64,000 nucleotides of DNA from Marinobacter sp. BGYM27 (GCA_025153445.1 JANZNS010000007.1:171714-235713); one strand, 5' to 3'. Positions 18,501-27,679 are shown, numbered from the stretch's first letter. Translations and numbers: made by a program. The notes: generated by a model not told the origin, from the sequence alone.

Positions 18501-19031
18501 GCGAGCTATACCCCGTTTTCACGACTCACACTTTCGGCGCAGCTACAGCGTATGAGCGTGCACAGCTCTGACGGCAACGGGCTCGGTGAGGGCTATGGCA
18601 CCGATCTGACCGGGACCTACACTGTATTCCGTGAAGACCCGGCGATGACCGTCACCCTGAATTATCAACGTCAGCGACTGGATCTGACGGATCCACTGCC
18701 GGCTGATGTGCTGGCCGAGCTGGACCAACCGCTGGCACCATCAGAACTACTGACAGATGAATACGAAAGAATTGGCATGGCGACCCGCTGGTTCCACGGC
18801 GAGCCCCATGCGCTCTACCGGACGACACCTTCGCCACGCGCTTTTCTTGAGCTGGGTGCAGGCTACGTCCTGTCCACCAATACACCTGAGGTCGGTGTTG
18901 GTGTGGGCCTCGGATGGCGCCTGACAGGCGATGATGAACTGGCGCTTTCCGGCCGCTGGACCTCCGAAGGTCTGGACGGTAACGGACGAGCAGATCTCAA
19001 CCTAACCTATACGCTATACCTCGGTCGTTAA
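15579..19031 (+). CDS. pelB: Pel outer-membrane export porin with TPR scaffold
   Basis: An 1150-residue protein that guides Pel through the periplasm and across the outer membrane. There is an N-terminal membrane anchor (about residues 10-30), a long array of TPR-like helical pairs (about 60-800), and a C-terminal beta-barrel (about 840-1150) with alternating aromatic strands ending NLTYTLYLGR. The P. aeruginosa protein is 1193 residues. It follows pelA after 3 bp, implying translational coupling, and is followed 10 bp later by pelC. In the family, PelB TPRs bind PelA and the barrel pairs with PelC. Confidence 0.95.
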   Translation: MAAPREKFFSLPSLLIVAALIGLALYALFPRQAVFENVNYLDRPDALSIAYLDVLLRADPDNTAVRINLARMLRVTGQNARAETILRPLMQRDAIPSLAFGEYINLLRQRVFAAKPGPDRDAAERELYLNLLQLPRQNYPFERRMALLDSATDAITPLQSQVLLRDMLAQASDAGQRQALRVRLARIRESQGAPGAAAQLLSDNISDTPPAQQPALFTEIIRLQLASGEPEKALLTFKARVAKPKMDVTGLEQGIRLARLAGSPEDAQRWLGQLAAQQPDNVPLQREYMASLLASGDLDRALGAARRLQRHPDQLTDDDRQQIAQLLEWTDHPAEALTSWTRIYRKTGSTLSYDRAHALAQSLFDWQTLEALLRLRNERGQLDEQDYALLADTHIRDGNLEAAKDTLSQGLKRYPRSSALRDRQLALLLNSRDFDGAIALLENRSDLTDEQRFELANLYWHTRQPEKAFDQLQFQAGDPALNEEVVATRLALGTYLGRTDQLRNDYQNLIGMADDPNTSPDILEQLIQLAVRFGDYDTAYKLSQNRYAKTGELRYLINSAEYQSAMSDWPGMSETLDQWAAIAPDAENSPRYWTLRALAYHQQDQLVAADAAYRRAHALLPNDTEILIGWSWLQISDISQFRETLRHLLAELAENPDSDAYPVLAYGYSALGEPRIARDWFLLGLDSNRDNQDWLLSTATTLEQTGSPLAARNLRQSVDPNRITEPEQRIAFYEDQGLHRLAWRTLEQSGQTPAALTTQNRVALSSYALDQDNTLFAEAMLAQIGPSRRNDIPKVYTTPESRAEQARRLRLQLDQLESPNTPAAQSALARDTVELHKQLPRTVQLGTERLNLGNFAVQQTGAAGRYAFNLDDHLFVLDGELRTLHANGPGRLRERPADSVEGGVALTGLEESWSWELTGEQLARAAGNELAGGLEINWQPVDRWSLTGGIGRNERTPDTAESWWLLGRDREYIGASYTPFSRLTLSAQLQRMSVHSSDGNGLGEGYGTDLTGTYTVFREDPAMTVTLNYQRQRLDLTDPLPADVLAELDQPLAPSELLTDEYERIGMATRWFHGEPHALYRTTPSPRAFLELGAGYVLSTNTPEVGVGVGLGWRLTGDDELALSGRWTSEGLDGNGRADLNLTYTLYLGR

Positions 19032-19041
19032 GGAGACCCTG

Positions 19042-19572
19042 ATGAAACGACTTATACGCTACTGCTGGCCCATTGCACTTGCTACATTGATGGCCGGATG
19101 TGCCGTCATCCAAAGCGAAGACAGCGCGCCCATTCCGTCCGACAGCACGTTTGCTGTGGTGCCGCTGACCAACCTGTCGCAATCACCTCAGGCGGGCGAG
19201 CAGGCAGCCAGCATTCTGGCTGCAATCATGCGCGCCAAAGGCAGCAAGAATGTCACCCTGTTCCTGCCCGAAAACCGCAACCCCTTGCTGTTCGATAACA
19301 CCGAGCAACGCAAGGACGCCATTGAAGCAGCGCAACAGCAGGGCGCCGACTATCTGGTGACGGGTACTGTGGAAGAATGGCGCTACAAGAGTGGCCTTGA
19401 TGGGGAACCTGCGGTCGGTGTCACACTGGAAATTCGTACCGAAGACGGTCAAACCATAGTCTGGTCCGGCACTTCAGCACGCACAGGCTGGGGCCGGGAA
19501 AGTCTCAGTGTGGCCGGGCACAAAGTCATTGATGAACTCACAGAGGCCATGCCTCTGGTCAGTCCACAGTAA
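19042..19572 (+). CDS. pelC: Pel export lipoprotein
   Basis: A 176-residue outer-membrane lipoprotein. The lipobox LMAGC places the lipidated cysteine at residue 20. The mature domain (FAVVPLTNLSQSPQAGEQ, then DYLVTGTVEEWRYKSGLDGEPAVG) matches PelC, which forms a dodecameric ring on the periplasmic side of the PelB barrel and funnels the cationic polymer. The AAGGAGA ribosome site lies between pelB and this gene. Spacing of 10-11 bp on both sides supports a single operon. Confidence 0.94.
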   Translation: MKRLIRYCWPIALATLMAGCAVIQSEDSAPIPSDSTFAVVPLTNLSQSPQAGEQAASILAAIMRAKGSKNVTLFLPENRNPLLFDNTEQRKDAIEAAQQQGADYLVTGTVEEWRYKSGLDGEPAVGVTLEIRTEDGQTIVWSGTSARTGWGRESLSVAGHKVIDELTEAMPLVSPQ

Positions 19573-19583
19573 AAGGCACACTC

Positions 19584-20912
19584 ATGGATGCACCGGATAA
19601 CAGCAGCAGTCGCGGGACGCGGGTAAGTCTGCCGCTGCGATGGATCGAAACGCTGATCATCACGGGGTTCTGCTTTGCGCTGGGCGCCTGGAATCAGCCG
19701 GACGATCCATTTTACATTGCCGGCAATTTCCCATGGCCGATGGTTGGCCCGATACTGGTGGCCTTACGCTATGGCTTTTTCATGGCGCTGGTATCGTCCA
19801 TCCTGATCGTCGCAGGATTGGGCTTTTACCTTCGGTTCACCCCCGGCATTGAGACTGCATTTCCTTTATCCTGGGCTGTGGGCGTGCTGGGGCTGAGTCT
19901 GGTTGCCGGTGAGTTTCGGGACTACTGGGAACGCCGCCGCTCCCAGCTTGAGGCATCCAACGCCTATCGTGAATCACGGCTTGATGAGTTCACCCGCAGC
20001 TATTATCTGCTCAAGGTCTCCCACGACCGACTTGAGCAACAGCTCGCAGGCAGCTCACGCAGCCTTCGGGAAGCGCTGCGACGCCTCTACAGCGAACTGG
20101 ACGACGACATTGACCCCGGCATTTCAAAGGCCCGGGCCAATGCCATGCTGCAACTGCTGGTGCGCTATGGTCAGCTTCAGACGGCAGCAATCTACCCGAT
20201 TGAACAGGGTAAGCCCCTCGATACGCCACTGGCCTCAGTGGGCAAGGTTTCCAGCCTGCCACTTCAGGATCCATTGCTACAGCACGCGCTTATCGAGCGA
20301 AAACTGATTTCGATTCAGACCGAGTACCGCTCGCGACAGGCGGACATGGACACGCCATACCTGGCGGTGATCCCCATGATTGATGCGGACGGCCACTTCC
20401 AGGCGATCTGTGCGATCGAGGCCATGCCTTTCTTTAATTTCGAGAGTAAAACCCTGCGCTTCCTTGCGATTCTTGCCGGTCATATGGCAGACATGATCAG
20501 CGAACAGGATGCCTCGGTCGCAACAGAAGATGTGGGTCGCCGCAGTTTCAATCATCACCTTGCACGGGTCGCCCGGGACGCTGAACAGCATCAGCTGCCC
20601 TCCGCTCTGCTATCGCTTCGAATGCCCGTGTCCATACGATCCCAGCAGGTGTCTGAGCACATCAAACGGATTCGCCGGGGTCTGGACCTGATTTACGAGA
20701 CCGAGGCGGACAACCGGCATCACATCATGGTGCTCATGCCGCTTACCGATGAACTGGGGCTGGCCGGCTACGTGCAACGCCTCGAAGACGAGTTCCGGGC
20801 CCACCTGGGGATTCACCTCAACGACGACGAGTTCCAGCTCCGTACGCTACGGATCACCCAGCGGGATCAGGCCGAAATCTGGGTAGAGGAGGCCTTGCGC
20901 AATGGCCACTAA
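19584..20912 (+). CDS. pelD: c-di-GMP receptor for Pel synthesis
   Basis: A 442-residue inner-membrane protein that activates Pel polymerisation when bound to c-di-GMP. It has four N-terminal transmembrane helices (about 20-110), a coiled stretch, a GAF domain (about 165-310) and a degenerate GGDEF domain. The c-di-GMP-binding I-site motif RxxD is present as RGLD at residues 365-368, close to residues 367-370 of the P. aeruginosa protein. No catalytic GGDEF motif is seen, so it is a receptor, not a cyclase. Its end overlaps pelE by 11 bp. Confidence 0.95.
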   Translation: MDAPDNSSSRGTRVSLPLRWIETLIITGFCFALGAWNQPDDPFYIAGNFPWPMVGPILVALRYGFFMALVSSILIVAGLGFYLRFTPGIETAFPLSWAVGVLGLSLVAGEFRDYWERRRSQLEASNAYRESRLDEFTRSYYLLKVSHDRLEQQLAGSSRSLREALRRLYSELDDDIDPGISKARANAMLQLLVRYGQLQTAAIYPIEQGKPLDTPLASVGKVSSLPLQDPLLQHALIERKLISIQTEYRSRQADMDTPYLAVIPMIDADGHFQAICAIEAMPFFNFESKTLRFLAILAGHMADMISEQDASVATEDVGRRSFNHHLARVARDAEQHQLPSALLSLRMPVSIRSQQVSEHIKRIRRGLDLIYETEADNRHHIMVLMPLTDELGLAGYVQRLEDEFRAHLGIHLNDDEFQLRTLRITQRDQAEIWVEEALRNGH

Positions 20913-21888
20913 CTGGCTCATCGCCCCAGCTATTGCGTTTGAGGCAGGCGGCATCGCCGCACTGTTTTCACCACTGACCGGCTGGAGTCAACTGGCGGCC
21001 TACCTGGTACCCCACGCGATTGCCTGCGCGCTGTTTGCACTGGTTCTGACCTGGCTTTTGCCCGCACGCTATCGCGGCCAGTCGCTGCGTGCGGTGCTGT
21101 TCCTGTTCACCTTGCAGTTTGCCGTGCCGTTACTCGGAATACTGGGCGTGGTTGTCGGGATATTGCTGGCACTCTACCTGCCGCGTTCCGAGAGGGAGGT
21201 CCCATGGCAGGAAACCGACATCCCCGAACTGCCCTTCCGCCCCATCGATATGGGGGTCCAGATGGTCTATAGCCAGGGCGGTCTGCGGCAGATTCTGCGT
21301 GAGGCGAGCGATCCGGACAAACGTTTGAAGGCCCTTATCGCAACCCGGCAAATGCCTGACCGGGAGGCTATCGGCATTCTCCGCGAAGCACTGAAAGACA
21401 AAGTTGATGATGTGAGGCTATTGGCTTACTCGATGCTCGAACAAAAAGAGAAGGCACTGACCCAACGGGCCGGAAGGCTGCAACATGCCCTTCGCACCGC
21501 AACCGACGACGAATCACTGGGCATCCAGCGGCGACTGGCACAAGTATGGTGGGAGATGTCCTATCTCGGGCTTGCCCAGGGCGGCCTGCGCACCCACTTC
21601 CTCGACAGTGCAGGCAATACATTACAACGGCTGATTGCCCGTCGCCCCCAGCACAACGACTGGCGACTGCTGGGCCGTATCGAACTGGAACGGGGCAATC
21701 TGGAGGCGGCAGAGAGCGCTTTTAAAGCCGCTATTGAGCGAGGCGCGCCTAAAGACCTGATCCTCCCCTACCTGGCAGAAACGGCGTTTTTACAACACAA
21801 CCATGCCGATGTCAGACGCTACCTTGCAGAATGCTCCCGATCGCCCGGCAACCCGGCAATCAATACGCTGGCGGAGGCCTGGTTATGA
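20902..21888 (+). CDS. pelE: Pel inner-membrane assembly protein
   Basis: A 328-residue protein with two or three hydrophobic N-terminal segments (about 1-95) and a C-terminal region of helical TPR-like repeats (about 190-328, with LLGRIELERGNLEAAESAF). In the Pel system PelE sits in the inner membrane with PelD, PelF and PelG and is thought to hold the synthase complex together. It overlaps pelD by 11 bp and pelF by 4 bp (ATGA), the sign of tight translational coupling. Confidence 0.92.
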   Translation: MATNWLIAPAIAFEAGGIAALFSPLTGWSQLAAYLVPHAIACALFALVLTWLLPARYRGQSLRAVLFLFTLQFAVPLLGILGVVVGILLALYLPRSEREVPWQETDIPELPFRPIDMGVQMVYSQGGLRQILREASDPDKRLKALIATRQMPDREAIGILREALKDKVDDVRLLAYSMLEQKEKALTQRAGRLQHALRTATDDESLGIQRRLAQVWWEMSYLGLAQGGLRTHFLDSAGNTLQRLIARRPQHNDWRLLGRIELERGNLEAAESAFKAAIERGAPKDLILPYLAETAFLQHNHADVRRYLAECSRSPGNPAINTLAEAWL

Positions 21889-23405
21889 AACCCCAACCCG
21901 AAGCCACTGAATACAAGGCCGACATTGCCCTTTTACTCGAAGGCACCTATCCCTTTATTCGGGGCGGTGTGTCGTCATGGGTGCATCAGATCATCACCGG
22001 TCTGCCCGAATACACCTTCGCACTGATTTTTCTGGGTGGTGAGCGAGGACACTATGGCGAGCAGCAATATGTCTTGCCGGATAATGTCACTCACCTCGAA
22101 TGCCATTACCTGATGGATGCCAATACCGAGGGCCACCCCACGCCACGCAAAGGCAATGCAAAAGCCTTTGATGCCCAACGCTCTCTGCATGAGCAGTTCA
22201 AATCGGGCACCCCGGTGCCGCCGGAAATCATGCATCAGGTTTTCTCCGATCTGGGGAGGCCCGAAGGCATCAGCAAGGAAGACTTCCTGTACAGCATGCA
22301 AAGCTGGGACATGATCGACGACAGTTATCGGAAGTACTGCACCGAGCCTTCCTTTGTCGATTATTTCTGGTCGGTTCGGATCATGCACGCACCTCTTTTC
22401 CAGCTTGCTGAAGTCGCCCGCAACATGCCCAAAGTGCGGATGCTGCATTCGATCTCAACGGGCTATGCCGGGCTACTGGGCACCCTCGCGAGCGAGCAAC
22501 GCGGCATTCCCTACGCGCTATCCGAACACGGCATCTATACCAAGGAACGCAAAATTGACCTGTCACAGGCGCAATGGATTCATGATCCTACCGATCAGGT
22601 CAGCGGCACGCTGAACGAACAGGTCGGCTATATCCGGCAATTGTGGATCCGCTTCTTCGAGGCACTGGGCCGGCTGACGTACCAGAAGGCAGATCCTATC
22701 GTCGCCCTGTATCAGGGCAACCGCCTGCGGCAGCTTCAGGATGGCGCCCCGGAAGCACCCACCCGCATCATTCCCAACGGCATTGACCCCGGCCGTTTTG
22801 TAGCGGTTCGCAAGTCACGACCGCAGGCTATCCCCAAGGTACTGGGACTGGTCGGCCGGGTGGTGCCGATCAAGGACATCAAGACGTTTATCCGGGCAAT
22901 GCGTACCGTGTGTTCAGAAGTCGAAGGTGCCGAGGGCTGGATTGTCGGGCCGGAAGATGAAGATGAAACCTACGTGCAGGAATGCAAGGAGCTGGTGAAC
23001 AGCCTTGGGCTTCAGGACAAGGTGAAATTTCTCGGTTTTCAGAACGTCAATGACATCCTGCCAAAACTGGGGCTGATGGTACTGACATCCATTTCAGAAG
23101 CCCTGCCGCTGGTTATTCTCGAAGCTCACGCAGCCGGCTTGCCCTGTTTGGCAACCGATGTGGGCGCTTGCCGCGAATTGCTTGAAGGGGCATCCCCTGA
23201 AGATCGAGCCCTTGGCGCGAGTGGCGCCGTCGTTCCCATTGCCGATCCTGAAGCCACAGCCCGTGAAGCCATTCGGCTGCTCAGTGATCCCGAGTTATGG
23301 CATCAGGCTCAGGCCTCGGGCATGGCCAGAGTCGAGGCGTTCTACACGCTGGACAGCATGTTTGATGCCTACCGCGATATCTACAAGCAAGGAGTCAAGC
23401 ACTAA
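21885..23405 (+). CDS. pelF: Pel polymerase, GT4 glycosyltransferase
   Basis: A 506-residue cytoplasmic glycosyltransferase (P. aeruginosa PelF is 507) that polymerises UDP-activated N-acetyl-sugars into Pel. The start at 21885 is read from the ATGA overlap with the pelE stop and gives the family-typical LLLEGTYPFIRGGVSSWVHQ. The GT-B C-terminal half has VGRVVPIKDIKTFIRA and the nucleotide-sugar-binding region SEALPLVILEAHAAGLPCLATDVG with the two glutamates typical of GT4. The stop codon shares one base with the pelG start (TAATG). Confidence 0.96.
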   Translation: MKPQPEATEYKADIALLLEGTYPFIRGGVSSWVHQIITGLPEYTFALIFLGGERGHYGEQQYVLPDNVTHLECHYLMDANTEGHPTPRKGNAKAFDAQRSLHEQFKSGTPVPPEIMHQVFSDLGRPEGISKEDFLYSMQSWDMIDDSYRKYCTEPSFVDYFWSVRIMHAPLFQLAEVARNMPKVRMLHSISTGYAGLLGTLASEQRGIPYALSEHGIYTKERKIDLSQAQWIHDPTDQVSGTLNEQVGYIRQLWIRFFEALGRLTYQKADPIVALYQGNRLRQLQDGAPEAPTRIIPNGIDPGRFVAVRKSRPQAIPKVLGLVGRVVPIKDIKTFIRAMRTVCSEVEGAEGWIVGPEDEDETYVQECKELVNSLGLQDKVKFLGFQNVNDILPKLGLMVLTSISEALPLVILEAHAAGLPCLATDVGACRELLEGASPEDRALGASGAVVPIADPEATAREAIRLLSDPELWHQAQASGMARVEAFYTLDSMFDAYRDIYKQGVKH

Positions 23406-24781
23406 TGGCCGGCATTGGTTTTGAGATCCGTCGCATTCTGCGCCGCGAGAGCTTCCTGAACCTGCTGGAAGCCTATGGCCTTGCCGGCATTATCAGCTCC
23501 GGTCCCTGGGTCTTGTCTGTATTGGGCGTCATGCTGATTGGTATCATCAGCATCAACCTGACTGAGCCGGATATATTGATCATCCAGTTTCTGGTGTCGG
23601 TCACCTACCTGATGGCGTCCTCGCTGGTGTTATCGGGTATCTTTCAGCATGTATTCACCCGCTGGGTGGCCGATCGGCTCTACTCCAAACAGAATGGGCT
23701 TATTTTGCCCAATCTGATGGGGCTGATCTGGGTCACAACCTTGCTGGCATTATTAATCGGCGGCGCTGTTGCCGGCCTGTGGCTGCGCGATACCGGCCTG
23801 CTTTACCAGCTGCTGATGATCGCCAACTTTGTAGTGCTTTGTAATCTCTGGCTGGTGACGATATTCCTGTCCAGCATGAAATCCTATCGCCGTATCGTGA
23901 TCCTGTTTGCGCTGGGGTACGCCACTGCCGTAGTAGCGTCCACCCAGCTTGCGCCCTGGGGGCTGGAAGGCCTGCTCGGCGGTATCTTGCTGGGGCATAG
24001 CCTGCTGTTTTTCAGCTTCTTCTACACCATTATTCGCCAATATCCGGGCGACAATTTTATCGCGTTCGACTTTCTGCAGCGCTCACAGATCTATCCCTCC
24101 CTGATCTTCACCGGGCTACTTTTCAATGCCGCGGTCTGGGCAGACAAGTTCATATTCTGGTTCCATCCGGACACTTCCCAACAGGTTATTGCCAGCCTGC
24201 GCGCCTCGGTGATCTATGACCTGCCGATCTTTCTGGCCTACCTGTCGATCATCCCCGGGATGGCAGTGTTCCTTGTGCGAATGGAAGCCGATTTCGCTGA
24301 AGCCTACGATCGCTTCTACACCGCGGTGCGCGAAGGCGACACGCTGGAGCGGATCAACCGATTCCGGGACGAGATGGTGCTTATCGCCCGCAACGGTATC
24401 TACGAAATCTTCAAGGTTCAGGGGCTGACGGTGATCGTATTGTTCCTGTGGGGGCCTGAAATTCTGGCAGCCATTGGCATCTCGCCGCTTTATCTTCCGT
24501 TGTTCCAGATAGATCTGGTCGCGGTTGCCATCCAGCTTCTGCTGCTGGCTATCCAGAATGTACTGTTCTACCTTGATGCCAGGGGTATCAACGTAACGCT
24601 CTGCGCGCTGTTTTTTGTGAGCAACATCGTCTTCACCCTGATTACCATCGGGCTGGGTGCCTCGTTTTACGGATACGGGTTTGCGGGCGCCGCGCTGATT
24701 TCAGCGCTCACCGGCCTGTTTCTGTTGTCCCGGAAGTTCGACCGACTGGAGTACGAAACATTTATGTTGCAGGGACGTTAG
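23405..24781 (+). CDS. pelG: Pel inner-membrane transporter
   Basis: A 458-residue polytopic membrane protein with about twelve transmembrane helices, distantly related to MOP-superfamily flippases, that passes the growing Pel chain across the inner membrane. The N-terminus MAGIGFEIRRILRR is typical of PelG. Its start overlaps the pelF stop by one base. It is the last gene of the operon; I see no rho-independent terminator in the 92 bp before the next gene, so some read-through into the GDPD gene is possible. Confidence 0.95.
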   Translation: MAGIGFEIRRILRRESFLNLLEAYGLAGIISSGPWVLSVLGVMLIGIISINLTEPDILIIQFLVSVTYLMASSLVLSGIFQHVFTRWVADRLYSKQNGLILPNLMGLIWVTTLLALLIGGAVAGLWLRDTGLLYQLLMIANFVVLCNLWLVTIFLSSMKSYRRIVILFALGYATAVVASTQLAPWGLEGLLGGILLGHSLLFFSFFYTIIRQYPGDNFIAFDFLQRSQIYPSLIFTGLLFNAAVWADKFIFWFHPDTSQQVIASLRASVIYDLPIFLAYLSIIPGMAVFLVRMEADFAEAYDRFYTAVREGDTLERINRFRDEMVLIARNGIYEIFKVQGLTVIVLFLWGPEILAAIGISPLYLPLFQIDLVAVAIQLLLLAIQNVLFYLDARGINVTLCALFFVSNIVFTLITIGLGASFYGYGFAGAALISALTGLFLLSRKFDRLEYETFMLQGR

Positions 24782-24809
24782 TGTTCCGTCCGCCTTGTTT
24801 TTCATCGGA

Positions 24810-24828
24810 AGGTCACTGCATCGTCATG
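24810..24828 (+). promoter_or_regulatory. Weak Pho-box-like direct repeat upstream of the GDPD gene
   Basis: Two GTCA cores (24812 and 24823) lie 11 bp apart, the spacing of PhoB half-sites. Each unit departs from the CTGTCA consensus by one or two bases. It sits about 50 bp before a phosphodiesterase gene of a kind often under phosphate control. Confidence 0.3.
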
Positions 24829-24873
24829 GATTAGCTCCAGACTGAACGCCCCCTTCAAAAAAAGGATTTTACG

Positions 24874-26157
24874 ATGAAAACTGCGTTTAAATGGCTGTTA
24901 CCCCTATCAGCCCTGATGATCCTCCTGGGCAGCACTCAGGTGTATGCCGGAGGAGGAAAAGACAACAAAGGTCACGACAAGCACCATCACAACGATAAAC
25001 ACCATCGCCATAATGATGTCATTCAGGTGGGGCCACGCCCGTATTTTCTGGTAAATGACATGGACGATGGCCCGCTCAAGAAGAAACTGCAGTCTTGCCG
25101 GGTTGACGAATTCAGACGTACCGACCTTTCCATCGCCCACCGGGGTGCCCCGATGCAGTTCCCCGAGCATACCCGCGAATCCTATATCGCAGCTGCACGA
25201 ATGGGCGCAGGCATTGTCGAATGTGATGTGGCATTCACCAAGGACCGCGAACTGGTCTGCCGCCATGCCCAGAACGATCTTCACACCACCACCAATATCG
25301 TGACAATCCCCGAGCTGAACGCCAAGTGCACCCAGCCATTCCAGCCCGCCAACCCCGCAACAGGCACACCAGCAGAGGCCGAATGCCGCACCAGCGATAT
25401 CACACTCGCCGAATTCAAGCAGTTACGCGGCAAGATGGATGGGTTTAATCCGGATGCAACAACGCCCGAGGAATACCTGCAGGGCACCGCTGACTGGCGC
25501 ACCGATCTGTATGCCACAAACGGCACGCTGATGACCCATAAGGAAAGCATCGAACTGTTCCGTAAACTCGGTGTGAAATTCACTCCCGAGCTGAAAACCC
25601 CGGTCGTCGAAATGCCCTATGAGGGCGATTACACCCAACAGGACTACGCCCGCCAGCTAATCGCCGAATACGAGGATGCGGGTATTGACCCTGCCGATGT
25701 ATGGCCGCAATCCTTTGAGCTTGATGACGTGCTTTACTGGATTAATAACACCCCGGCTTTCGGCCAACAGGCCGTGTTCCTTGACCAGCGTCCGAACTCC
25801 GAAGACACGGCCTCGGCGGCCTACTTGCATTCTCTGACGCAACAGGGCGTAAAAGTTGTCGCACCGGCTTTGTGGAAGCTGCTGGCACTGGACCCACGCG
25901 GTGACATCGTACCGTCTGATTACGCGGTGAACGCAAAAGCGGCGGGTCTCGATATGATTGCCTGGAGCATGGAGCGCAGCGGCCCGCTGGCAACGGGCGG
26001 CGGCTGGTATTACCAGACCGTGAATGACGCCATCAACAACGACGGCGACATGCTGACAGTGATCGATGTGTTAGTCCGCGAGGTGGGTGTTGTGGGCATA
26101 TTCTCCGACTGGCCTGCGACCGTGACCTATTATGCGAATTGCATGAAACGCCGCTAA
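24874..26157 (+). CDS. Secreted glycerophosphodiester phosphodiesterase
   Basis: A 427-residue GDPD-family enzyme that would release glycerol 3-phosphate from glycerophosphodiesters outside the cytoplasm. It has a signal peptide (residues 1-25, ending VYA), then an unusual His- and Asp/Lys-rich linker (about 30-48, with HHH and HH runs). The TIM-barrel catalytic set is visible: H89-R90 in AHRGAP, E98, E116 and D118 in VECDV, and H131 in CRHAQ. GDPD genes are often phosphate-starvation genes and a weak Pho-box-like repeat lies upstream. A strong terminator follows. The His-rich linker could bind metal ions. Confidence 0.92.
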   Translation: MKTAFKWLLPLSALMILLGSTQVYAGGGKDNKGHDKHHHNDKHHRHNDVIQVGPRPYFLVNDMDDGPLKKKLQSCRVDEFRRTDLSIAHRGAPMQFPEHTRESYIAAARMGAGIVECDVAFTKDRELVCRHAQNDLHTTTNIVTIPELNAKCTQPFQPANPATGTPAEAECRTSDITLAEFKQLRGKMDGFNPDATTPEEYLQGTADWRTDLYATNGTLMTHKESIELFRKLGVKFTPELKTPVVEMPYEGDYTQQDYARQLIAEYEDAGIDPADVWPQSFELDDVLYWINNTPAFGQQAVFLDQRPNSEDTASAAYLHSLTQQGVKVVAPALWKLLALDPRGDIVPSDYAVNAKAAGLDMIAWSMERSGPLATGGGWYYQTVNDAINNDGDMLTVIDVLVREVGVVGIFSDWPATVTYYANCMKRR

Positions 26158-26180
26158 AGCCTACAGCCAACATCACGCTC

Positions 26181-26206
26181 AATGCCCCTCAAATGAGGGG
26201 CATTTT
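26181..26206 (+). terminator. Rho-independent terminator after the GDPD gene
   Basis: A perfect 10-bp stem (AATGCCCCTC/GAGGGGCATT) with loop AAAT begins 23 bp past the stop codon; the T-run is short but extends the stem's terminal T's. Confidence 0.85.
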
Positions 26207-26314
26207 CCCCTTTCTCTCCCAAAACCCTTCGGTAAATACCCACCCCCGATTTCTTGACGCAGGGGACGACACCCTCTGTTATAGGGGATTGGCAATTCGG
26301 AACCGGGGGAAGCT

Positions 26315-27586
26315 ATGCACGTTGTTGTTATTGGTGCAGGTGTAGTCGGCGTCACAACCGCCTGGGCACTGCAAAAGCGGGGACATCAGGTCACCGTTAT
26401 TGAGCGCCAGAGCGGCGCGGGACAGGAAACCAGCAGAGGCAATGCCGGTCAGCGTTCCTATGGCGTGGTGTATCCATGGGCATCATCCGCCATGGTGCGC
26501 AAAGCACTGCCCTGGCTACTGGAAAAAGACGGACCGCTGAAGATGCGGCTACCGCCATCACTGGATACCCTGCGCTTCCTGCTGGCAACGCTGCGCTATG
26601 CCTATGCGCCGGGAACTTTCGGCCTGAACAAGCGCACCATGCTGCGGTTAGGCATACAGAGCCAGCGCTGCTTCAAAGAGCTGGAGAATGAGCTGACACT
26701 CGACTTTGACGGTGATCACGCCGGCCTGCTTCACCTCGCCAGCACCCCGGCCACGCTCGCTGAATATCGTGACACTGCGGTTCTGCTCAATGAAATGGGC
26801 ATTGAGCATCAACTGCTCAGCCCCGAAGAAGTGCGCGAGGTGGAGCCGGGAATGCAAGGCAATGGACCACTGTACGGCGCGTTACGCTACTCCACCGATG
26901 GCACCGGCGATTGTCATCTGTTTTCCCGGGCGCTGGCAAAAGCCTGCGCAGACCAGGGTGTCGAATTCCGCTACAACACCAGTGTCCGGCACCTGTTGGC
27001 AGACTACCGTCGTGTTCACGCTATTGAGCTGGATTCGGCAGATGGAGAACAGGAAACGCTGGCAGCCGATGCCGTCGTATTATCGGCGGGTTGCTGGTCA
27101 CCGGAACTGGCAAAACCTCTTGGCATGCGACTCCCGATTTATCCCGTTAAGGGGTATTCGCTTACCGCGCCGCTGGTCGACCCGTCCAGGGCCCCCGTGT
27201 CCACTGTTCACGATGACAATTTCAAGGTGGTCTCGACCCGTTTGGGTGATCGGCTGCGGGCTACCGGCTTCGTTGAACTGGCTGATTTTGATCGTTCTAT
27301 TCCCGAGTCACGACTGGCCACCATTCGCAAATCGGTAGCCTCCCGCTTCCCGGGAGCCGCCAATTTGTCAGCCGCGACAACCTGGACAGGCTTTCGCCCC
27401 ATGACGCCTGACGGCCCGCCTATTGTCGGCAAGGGCACCCGCGACAACCTGTTCCTCAATACCGGCCACGGCACCTTTGGCTGGACGCTCTCCGCGGGCA
27501 GTGCCGAGCTGATCGCCCAGCTGATTGATGGCGAACAACTGTCGATGGATCTGGATGGTTTTCGGCCAGGGCGCTTTAGCGAGTAG
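26315..27586 (+). CDS. dadA: FAD-dependent D-amino acid dehydrogenase
   Basis: A 423-residue flavoprotein of the DadA type, which oxidises D-amino acids (notably D-alanine) to 2-oxoacids and passes electrons to the respiratory chain. The FAD-binding GAGVVG is at residues 7-12, followed by VIERQSGAGQETSRGNAGQ, closely like the E. coli protein; the C-terminal FAD motif FRPMTPDGPPIVG and NTGHGTFGWTLSAG are also typical. It lacks an adjacent alanine racemase gene (dadX), so its physiological amino acid is not set by context; other DAO-family roles are possible. Confidence 0.88.
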   Translation: MHVVVIGAGVVGVTTAWALQKRGHQVTVIERQSGAGQETSRGNAGQRSYGVVYPWASSAMVRKALPWLLEKDGPLKMRLPPSLDTLRFLLATLRYAYAPGTFGLNKRTMLRLGIQSQRCFKELENELTLDFDGDHAGLLHLASTPATLAEYRDTAVLLNEMGIEHQLLSPEEVREVEPGMQGNGPLYGALRYSTDGTGDCHLFSRALAKACADQGVEFRYNTSVRHLLADYRRVHAIELDSADGEQETLAADAVVLSAGCWSPELAKPLGMRLPIYPVKGYSLTAPLVDPSRAPVSTVHDDNFKVVSTRLGDRLRATGFVELADFDRSIPESRLATIRKSVASRFPGAANLSAATTWTGFRPMTPDGPPIVGKGTRDNLFLNTGHGTFGWTLSAGSAELIAQLIDGEQLSMDLDGFRPGRFSE

Positions 27587-27652
27587 TAGAAACTGAATCC
27601 ACCCTGCGCCGCAACACAAGACTCCGCGCTCTACGCGACATTCAAAGCGGAC

Positions 27653-27679
27653 AAAAAAAAGCAGCCCGAGGGCTGCTTT
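27653..27679. terminator. Bidirectional terminator between dadA and the cold-shock gene
   Basis: A GCAGCCC/GGGCTGC stem with a two-base loop is flanked by an eight-A run on the left and TTT on the right. The A-run gives a strong U-tract for the minus-strand cold-shock transcript; the T's serve dadA. Confidence 0.85.
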
